The notes beneath the pieces are model-generated. The model searched no databases. It was not told the origin of the DNA and worked only from the letters and a program-made list of their open reading frames with translations. The position numbers were made by a program, and so were the translations under genes. Below, piece after piece: positions 59,301 through 64,000 of a stretch of 64,000 bases of DNA. How positions within the stretch are numbered: position 1 is the stretch's first letter; every line of letters begins with the position of its first letter. Location of the stretch: the NCBI GenBank assembly GCA_021817605.1, contig JAKAUN010000008.1, forward strand, positions 62,001-126,000, in the 5' to 3' direction. This DNA comes from Thermoplasmata archaeon (GTDB taxonomy: Archaea; Thermoplasmatota; Thermoplasmata; Lutacidiplasmatales; UBA184).

Positions 59301-59676
59301 CCTCAACGCGCACTTCCTGCCCGACGTGATGGGCAACCTCAAGGGCTACGCGACGCAGCGGTTCCGCTGCCCGGCCTGCGGGGCGAACTACCGACGCCCG
59401 CCGCTGTGCGGACGGTGCGTCGCAAGCCGCCCGGGAGGGGCGAGCTGCGATCACGAGCTCCAGTCGACGGTCTACGAGGCGAGCGTGCGCAAGTACCTCC
59501 CGCTCTCGCGGCGTCTCGCCGAGATGCCGGGGATCACCCCCTACGTCCGCCAGCGCATCGAGCTCCTCTCCGACGCCCTCGCCACGCTCTTCCCGGCGGC
59601 GGCTGCCCAGACGACGCTCGAGACCTACAGCCGCGACTCCGAGGGCTCCTCCGCCGCCCGGGGCCCGCCGGGCTAG
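56332..59676 (+). CDS. polC: DNA polymerase D large subunit DP2
   Basis: 1114 residues from GTG 56332. Catalytic subunit of the replicative polymerase of Euryarchaeota-type archaea. The N-terminal [23 protein letters not shown] is typical. Motifs include [39 protein letters not shown], zinc module [16 protein letters not shown], the catalytic [24 protein letters not shown] (Asp residues binding Mg), and a C-terminal zinc finger [18 protein letters not shown]. No intein interrupts the active-site motifs. The last 15 residues replace the PIP-box region with SSAARGPPG and no clear PIP box is visible. DP1 is not in the window. Confidence 0.96.
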   Translation: [1114 protein letters not shown]

Positions 59677-59730
59677 TCGGCCCTTGGCCGCGGAACCCCC
59701 AAATACGCCCGGACCCCTCGCGTCACGGTC

Positions 59731-59831
59731 GGGCTTGTGGGGTAGTCTGGACTATCCTGTTGGCCTTCGAAGCCAACGACCTGGGTTCGAAATCGCGGCT
59801 CTCGGCCGCCACGGAACTCCCAGCAAGCCCG
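59731..59831 (+). tRNA. tRNA-Arg (anticodon TCG) with a T-loop intron
   Basis: The acceptor stem GGGCTTG (59731-59737) pairs with CAAGCCC (59824-59830), discriminator G59831. The anticodon arm TTGGC-CTTCGAA-GCCAA gives anticodon TCG. The T arm is interrupted: CTGGG and TTCGAA (59781-59791) are followed by 26 extra bases before T and CCCAG (59818-59823). Removing 59792-59817 restores a standard T arm, CTGGG-TTCGAAT-CCCAG. CCA is not encoded. AAATAC at 59701-59706 is a suitable TATA element. The intron is at position 59/60, not the usual 37/38. Confidence 0.92.
59792..59817 (+). other. Non-canonical 26-nt tRNA intron with bulge-helix-bulge
   Basis: A strict hBHBh' motif can be drawn: T stem, 3-base bulge A-C|T (59816-59818), 4-bp central helix TTCG (59786-59789) with CGGA (59812-59815), 3-base bulge A-A|A (59790-59792), then an intron hairpin GCGGC (59795-59799)/GCCGC (59805-59809). 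Both cuts fall after the second bulge base, as the archaeal splicing endonuclease does. Confidence 0.88.
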
Positions 59832-59862
59832 TCCCCCGCCGGCAGCGGCCCGGCGACGACGT

Positions 59863-60162
59863 TCAGCGGAAGTAGGCGGGAGACTGCGTCGGCTCGGCCC
59901 GGTGCTCGACCTCGGGCTTGGCGGCCTCGACGATGTCGATGGCCAGGAGCGCCGATAGCGGCACGAGACGGATCCGTCCCTTCGGCTCGTTGCCCGTGCC
60001 GTCCAACTCGACGGCAAGGACGTTGTCGCCGCCGATGGAGACCAGCCCGCGGAAGATGCCGGCCGATACGATCGCCTCCTCTTCCGGGCCGGCGGAGCGG
60101 ACGCGGACCACCGAGCCCGGCACGAGCGCGATCGCCGGGCGCCTCGCCTCGGCTCCGCTCAC
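59863..60162 (-). CDS. Small Lsm/KOW-like beta-barrel protein
   Basis: 99 residues from GTG 60162, overlapping the stop of the upstream regulator (GTGA). The middle (LVPGSVVRVRSAGPEEEAIV, GIFRGLVSIGGDNVLAVEL, GRIRLVPLSALLAIDIVEA) has the strand pattern of an Lsm-type barrel: a G-x-V start, a central G-x-F-x-G and a final R-x-x-P-L-x-x-I segment. The C-terminal 15 residues are a tail. It may bind RNA; identity with Lsm is tentative. It is convergent with the tRNA-Arg gene, whose end is 31 bases away. Confidence 0.6.
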   Translation of the reverse strand: MSGAEARRPAIALVPGSVVRVRSAGPEEEAIVSAGIFRGLVSIGGDNVLAVELDGTGNEPKGRIRLVPLSALLAIDIVEAAKPEVEHRAEPTQSPAYFR

Positions 60163-60680
60163 CGGGCGCCTCGCTCGCGTGCGCCGACGCGCGGGGCCGG
60201 AACGAGCTTGGTCGGCGGCGGGGCGGCTCCCTGCTTGTCGAGCAGCTCCTGCAGATGGTTCACGGTCTCCCGGTACCTCCGCAGGGCGTTCTGCGCGTTT
60301 GCCTCGGTGAAATCCCATGCACGCGCGAGGTTGCCGTAGCGCAGCCGGTAGCCCTTGCGGCCACGCCCGTCGGAAGCTCCTCCGACCTCTTCGAGGAGGT
60401 CGAGGGCTTTGAGCTTGTTGATGTGCCGGTAGATGGTCGGTTTGGAGGTCTTGAGGACCGCCGAGAGCTCCTCGGCATACCAGGCCCGGCTCGGGTCCCT
60501 GAGGAGGCACTCGCGTACGAGACGGAGCGCGAGGCTCTGGGCGACCGGCCCCTCGGAGCCGCGGCCGTCCGCCCCCTCGGGGAGATAGCCGACCATCCGA
60601 AGGAACTCACGTAGCACCTCCTCCACGTCCGCGATCGGCGTGAGCGGCGTGCTGTAGCGCAACGCGAGCTCGAACGGCAT
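60159..60680 (-). CDS. Winged-helix transcriptional regulator
   Basis: 173 residues from ATG 60680; minus-strand TTTCTTTATCC (60706-60716) gives a start only a few bases upstream, so the longer frame from 60740 is unlikely. Residues about 55-125 hold an ArsR/IclR-like helix-turn-helix: SLALRLVRECLLRDPSRAWYAEELSAVLKTSKPTIYRHINKLKALDLLEEV, followed by a Gly/Arg wing and YRLRYGNLARAWDF. A helical stretch (NALRRYRETVNHLQELLDKQ) could dimerise. It is divergent from the molybdenum hydroxylase operon, a likely target. Confidence 0.82.
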   Translation of the reverse strand: MPFELALRYSTPLTPIADVEEVLREFLRMVGYLPEGADGRGSEGPVAQSLALRLVRECLLRDPSRAWYAEELSAVLKTSKPTIYRHINKLKALDLLEEVGGASDGRGRKGYRLRYGNLARAWDFTEANAQNALRRYRETVNHLQELLDKQGAAPPPTKLVPAPRVGARERGAR

Positions 60681-60754
60681 GCAGGAGTCCCCCCAAAGCG
60701 TCCTCGGATAAAGAAAGGAGCCCTTTTCCCGGCGGGCCATCGGCGGCGCCGGAC

Positions 60755-60763
60755 GGATAAACC
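60755..60763 (+). promoter_or_regulatory. TATA element of the molybdenum hydroxylase operon
   Basis: GGATAAACC is centred 26 bases before ATG 60785; leaderless start predicted. Confidence 0.6.
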
Positions 60764-60784
60764 TCCGGACGGTCGGCAGGGCGT

Positions 60785-61636
60785 ATGGCCGCCTTCGAGC
60801 TCGTCCGTCCCTCCACGGTCGAGGAGGCTCTCGCTCACGTGAAGGCCGAGGAGGGAGCGGGCGTGGTGGTTCTCGCCGGCGGTACCGACCTCCTCCTCGA
60901 CCTGGACTCCGGACGGTCCACGCCGAAGAAGGTCGTCTCTCTCCGACGGCTGCCGTGGCGCTCTCTCGCCTGGGAGGGCGCAGGGCTGAGGGTCGGCAGC
61001 ACCCTTCCCCTGCGCACCCTCGAGCTCGACCCCGGGGTGAGCGCGCGCTTTCCGGCCCTCGGCGAGGCGATCCGGGCCGTCGGGGGCCCGAGCCTCCGTC
61101 GCCAGGCGACCCTCGGCGGTAATGTCGGGCGGGCCGCCCCCGCCTCCGACCTGTTGCCGGTCCTCCTCGCTCTGGACGCGGAGGTCGAGCTCGTCGGCGA
61201 GGGAGGAGCGCGTTCGGTGCCGATCGACGGCTTTCTGCGCGCTTCGCGCCGTACCGCGATCGCGCCGGGCGAGCTCATCCGCTCGGTCCTGTTCCCCGAG
61301 CCGCGGCCGTCGGCCTACCTCTGGCAGCGCGTGCGGCCCGCCAACGACATCTCGCAGGTCGCCGTCGCCGCCGCCTATTCCCCGTCACGGGGCGCCTGGC
61401 ACGTTGCGCTCGGCGGCGTTCCCCCCCGTCCGTCCCTCGTACCCGCCTCCGCCCAGGCGCTGGTTACCGAACGGCCGGCTCCGGAGTCGATCGAGCACGC
61501 GGCTCGCGCTCTCGCCGCCTGGCCCGGCCTGGTGAGCGACCGTCGGGCGACCGAGGAGTACCGACGCGAGCTGGTCGGGGTTCTGCTCCGCCGCGCGGTC
61601 CTCCGGGCGTCCGAGGCTACCCGGGGTGCGCCATGA
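60785..61636 (+). CDS. Molybdenum hydroxylase, FAD-binding medium subunit (CoxM/XdhB type)
   Basis: 283 residues. FELVRPSTVEEALAHVK is the usual start; FAD contacts are in VVVLAGGTDLLLDLDSG and LRRQATLGGNVGRAAPASDLLPVLLALDAEVEL. The C-terminal half is the CO dehydrogenase flavoprotein C-terminal domain. It passes electrons from the iron-sulfur subunit to an acceptor. It is coupled by ATGA to the next gene. Length is normal. Confidence 0.92.
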   Translation: MAAFELVRPSTVEEALAHVKAEEGAGVVVLAGGTDLLLDLDSGRSTPKKVVSLRRLPWRSLAWEGAGLRVGSTLPLRTLELDPGVSARFPALGEAIRAVGGPSLRRQATLGGNVGRAAPASDLLPVLLALDAEVELVGEGGARSVPIDGFLRASRRTAIAPGELIRSVLFPEPRPSAYLWQRVRPANDISQVAVAAAYSPSRGAWHVALGGVPPRPSLVPASAQALVTERPAPESIEHAARALAAWPGLVSDRRATEEYRRELVGVLLRRAVLRASEATRGAP

Positions 61637-62109
61637 GCCCGGGCCGCCCCGAGCTGCGGGTCAACGGCCGCGCGGTGGATCTCGAGGAGGTGCCCGTCGA
61701 GGAGCGGCTCCTCGACACCCTCCGCTGGCGTCTCGGCCTCAAGGGGACGAAGGACGGATGCCGCTCGGGAGCGTGCGGGGCCTGCACGGTCCTCCTTGAC
61801 GGGAGGACGGCACTCAGCTGCCTTGCGCTCACCCACGAGCTCGAAGGCTCCGAGGTGCTGACGGTCGAGAGCCTCTCCTCGACGCCGGTCGGTCGGCGGG
61901 TCGAGCGCGCCTTCGTGGAGGAGGGGGCCCTCCAGTGCGGCTACTGCACACCGGGATTCGTCGTCGCGCTTACCGGCCTCCTCGAGGAGCACGGAAGCTC
62001 CGTGCCGACCACGACCCTCCTCGAGGAGCTCGGCACGAATCTCTGCCGCTGCACCGGCTACCGCTCTATTGTCCGGGCGGTGGAGCGCGCCCGCAGGGAG
62101 CTCCCGTGA
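61633..62109 (+). CDS. Molybdenum hydroxylase, 2Fe-2S small subunit (CoxS/XdhC type)
   Basis: 158 residues, ATGA-coupled upstream and GTGA-coupled downstream. The plant-type cluster is GCRSGACGACTVLLDGRTALSC; the C-terminal cluster is QCGYCTPGFVVALTGLL and LCRCTGYRSIV. All eight Cys residues are present. It relays electrons from the molybdenum site to the flavin subunit. Confidence 0.95.
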   Translation: MSPGRPELRVNGRAVDLEEVPVEERLLDTLRWRLGLKGTKDGCRSGACGACTVLLDGRTALSCLALTHELEGSEVLTVESLSSTPVGRRVERAFVEEGALQCGYCTPGFVVALTGLLEEHGSSVPTTTLLEELGTNLCRCTGYRSIVRAVERARRELP

Positions 62110-64000
62110 GCCTCTCGCCGCGGCCGGACGCCGAGCTCAAGGTCCGCGGGCAGGCCGGCTTCGGCATGGACCTAGAGGCCCCCGGGATGCTCTGGGGAGC
62201 CCTCGTCCTCTCCCCCGTCGCGCACGGGCGCATCCGCTCGGTCGACCTCTCGGCCGCCCGGGCGCTCCCGGGGGTGACGGCGGTCGGAGCCTCGGATGTC
62301 GGTGTCCTCATGGGAGGGCTGCGCGGCGACGCGGAGCGTCCTCCGTTCCCCACCGAGGAGGTCGTCCATGCCTACCAGCCCCTGGCGGCGGTCGCCGCCC
62401 CCTCGCTCGCCCGCGCGCGCGAGGCGGCCCGTGCGGTACGCCTCACGATCGACACCCTGACTTCCGTCACCGAGATCGAGTCGGTCTTTCCCGACTGGCC
62501 CGGCGCCGAGGGGGCGCGCTCGTCGCACGTCCTCGCCCACGTGCTCGCGAGGCGGGGAGAGGTCGAGGAGGCGTTCGCGGACGCGGAGCTGGTCGTCCGG
62601 GAGACCTACCGCACTCCCGGGGTCCACCAGGTGGCCCTCGAGCCCCACGCCTGCCTCGCCGAGGTCGCGGACGGCCGTTGGTCCGTGCGCACGACGACCC
62701 AGACCCCGTTCGGGATCCGCGAGGATGCCGCCTCGATCCTCGGCCTCGCGGAGAAGGAGCTCCTCGTCGAGGGCATGTGGGTCGGCGGCGGCTTCGGCGG
62801 GAAGAACTCCGCGCTCATCGAGCCGTATGCCCTACTCCTCGCGAAGGCCTCGGGGCGCCCGGTCCGCCTCGCGCTGACCTACCGCGAGGAGTTCCTGCTC
62901 GGCCGCACGACGCTCCCCATGGTCGTTCGGCTCGACACCGGGGTGCGCAACGGACGCATCGTCGCGCGCCGGGTCCGCCTCCTCCTGGACGGCGGCGCCT
63001 CGCTCCCCGGCCGCGACTTTGCCGCCGGTTACTCGATCGGCTTCCTCCTGGGGCCGTACGCGACCGAATCGTTCGAGGTCGAGGGCTACGCCGTCCGTAC
63101 GAACCGTCCCCCGTTCGGGGCCCATCGCGCCCCTCTCGCCCCCCAGTGCGCCTTCGCCCTCGAGTCCCACATGGAAGAGGTCGCGCGGCGGATCGGGGCC
63201 GACCCCGTGGAGTTCCGTCTCGCGCATCTCTGGTCGGAGGGCTCGACGACCTCCTTCGGCCAGAAGGTCGGCCCCTTCGGGCTCCCGGCCGCGCTCCGGG
63301 CGGCGCAGCGGCGCGCGGCTGCCTGGCGCGCCGAGCGGGTTCCGGGCCATGGGATCGGTATCGGCGTGGGGTTCTGGTCGACCTCGGTGGGCGCCGGCGG
63401 GGAGGCCCGGGTCCGCCTCACTCCCACCGAGCTCGTCCTCCAGCAGGGGGAGCGGGAGATCGGCAGCGGGAGCGTCCTCGTCGGGCTCTCGGCGGTCGTC
63501 GAGCGGCGCACCGGCCTTCCCCGGGAGCGCATCCGGGTGGATTACCAGGACACCTCGACCGCGCCGTTCGACTCGGGGGTCTTCGGCAGCCGGACGGTCG
63601 GAGCCCTCGGGACGGCAGTGCTCCGGGCGATCGAAGCGCTGCTCTCCGAGGTCGCCCGCCGGCTCGGCACCGAAGGGGAGGTCCGCCTGGTCGTGGAGGC
63701 GGGGGAGATACACGTCCGCTCGGAGACGGGCTCGAAGCCGGTCCGCGAGCTTCTTCGACCCTCGGACCGCAGCGCCGGAGGACTCGTCGCCGAGGGCCGC
63801 CACTACCCTCCGTCCGGGAAGATCGACGCGTCGCTGGTCGTCGACGGAAGCTTCTACGCCTACCACGACTTCGCCGGGGCGGCGCACGTGGCGGAGGTAT
63901 CGGTCGATCCCGAGACCGGCACCGTGCGTCTCGAGCGCTACGCCGCCTTCCACGACGTCGGACGGGTCGTCGATTGGCCGAGCGCCCGTGCGCAGGTCGA
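62106..64000 (+). CDS. Molybdenum hydroxylase, molybdopterin large subunit (cut by right edge)
   Basis: From GTG 62106 (GTGA overlap) an open frame of 631 codons reaches the right edge without a stop; the family is about 750-800 residues. GMLWGALVLSPVAHGRIRSVDLSAA and the molybdopterin motif VGGGFGGKNSALIEPYALLL are clear, as is VHQVALEPHACLAEV. The active-site loop reads GAHRAPLAPQCAFALE, the generic xanthine dehydrogenase-like form, not the AYxCSFR loop of CO dehydrogenase, so oxidation of CO is unlikely. An aldehyde, purine or other heterocycle is a better guess. The catalytic Glu near the C-terminus lies outside the window. Confidence 0.92.
   Translation, partial: MSLSPRPDAELKVRGQAGFGMDLEAPGMLWGALVLSPVAHGRIRSVDLSAARALPGVTAVGASDVGVLMGGLRGDAERPPFPTEEVVHAYQPLAAVAAPSLARAREAARAVRLTIDTLTSVTEIESVFPDWPGAEGARSSHVLAHVLARRGEVEEAFADAELVVRETYRTPGVHQVALEPHACLAEVADGRWSVRTTTQTPFGIREDAASILGLAEKELLVEGMWVGGGFGGKNSALIEPYALLLAKASGRPVRLALTYREEFLLGRTTLPMVVRLDTGVRNGRIVARRVRLLLDGGASLPGRDFAAGYSIGFLLGPYATESFEVEGYAVRTNRPPFGAHRAPLAPQCAFALESHMEEVARRIGADPVEFRLAHLWSEGSTTSFGQKVGPFGLPAALRAAQRRAAAWRAERVPGHGIGIGVGFWSTSVGAGGEARVRLTPTELVLQQGEREIGSGSVLVGLSAVVERRTGLPRERIRVDYQDTSTAPFDSGVFGSRTVGALGTAVLRAIEALLSEVARRLGTEGEVRLVVEAGEIHVRSETGSKPVRELLRPSDRSAGGLVAEGRHYPPSGKIDASLVVDGSFYAYHDFAGAAHVAEVSVDPETGTVRLERYAAFHDVGRVVDWPSARAQV

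Noticed and set aside
56332..59676. Intein in polymerase D large subunit
   Set aside because: The motif around NCDGDED is continuous and total length is the normal 1114 residues.
62106..64000. CO dehydrogenase large subunit
   Set aside because: The active-site loop AYxCSFR is absent; only the general molybdenum hydroxylase assignment is supported.
1..64000. Insertion sequences, integrases, attachment sites or rRNA genes
   Set aside because: None of the frames shows a transposase or integrase motif and no 16S/23S/5S signature was seen; the only inverted repeats are short.

Overview
The window looks like chromosomal DNA of a high-GC (roughly 70 percent by eye) archaeon, most probably of the Thermoplasmatota. 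Archaeal markers are the large subunit of DNA polymerase D, FtsZ, RadA, an archaeal-type TyrRS, the L7Ae-S28e-L24e ribosomal cluster, an archaeal 7S SRP RNA, the Pop5-type RNase P protein, type II methionine aminopeptidase, and a tRNA intron bounded by a bulge-helix-bulge motif. Many genes begin 24-29 bases after a TATA-like element, so leaderless transcription appears to be common. Adjacent genes in an operon very often share GTGA or ATGA stop/start overlaps, and I used these to choose starts. No rRNA, CRISPR array or insertion sequence is visible.

Layout. 1-4.9 kb (minus): saccharopine-dehydrogenase-like protein (cut by the left edge), an unknown gene, a YtcJ-type amidohydrolase and glutamine synthetase. 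4.9-9.6 kb: Lrp/AsnC regulator, LsrF-like aldolase, tRNA-Leu(CAG), a Fur C-terminal-like zinc protein, an iron-alcohol-dehydrogenase homologue without its metal site, and an AbrB-PhoU regulator. 9.7-13.9 kb: a two-subunit sarcosine-oxidase/proline-dehydrogenase-like flavoenzyme and a degenerate glycerate-kinase-like protein. 14-20 kb: HxlR regulator, a HerA/TraC-like ATPase broken by a frameshift in a G7 tract, ThpR and an AlkA glycosylase. 20-27 kb: a large surface protein, GlyA, a thioesterase between inverted repeats, very small ORFs and the SRP RNA. 27-31 kb: OsmC, a coiled-coil KaiC-like ATPase, TyrRS. 31-41 kb: ribosomal proteins, a split membrane Cas4-like nuclease, NDK, Sua5, MetAP, malic enzyme, PurC, RadA. 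41-45.6 kb: a molybdate/tungstate ABC transporter with its ModE-like regulator, then nickel superoxide dismutase and its maturation protease. 45.7-56 kb: HutH, zinc-ribbon and receiver-like regulators, MutY, thioredoxin, PurH, a pilin-like surface protein of lower GC, Pop5, FtsZ and a CADD-like enzyme. 56-64 kb: polymerase D large subunit, an intron-bearing tRNA-Arg, an Lsm-like protein and wHTH regulator, and a molybdenum hydroxylase operon cut by the right edge.

Themes. Nitrogen supply and its likely control (GlnA plus divergent Lrp around a palindrome), metal-dependent redox chemistry (Mo/W uptake, Mo hydroxylase, Ni-SOD, CADD diiron protein), purine synthesis (PurC, PurH) and genome maintenance (PolD, RadA, MutY, AlkA, HerA-like ATPase, Cas4-like nuclease) dominate. 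The most unusual signals are the T-loop tRNA intron, the membrane-anchored Cas4-like pair, the frameshifted ATPase with a nuclease-like C-terminus, two 8-5-8 operator palindromes, and several enzymes that keep the fold but lack key catalytic or metal-binding residues.
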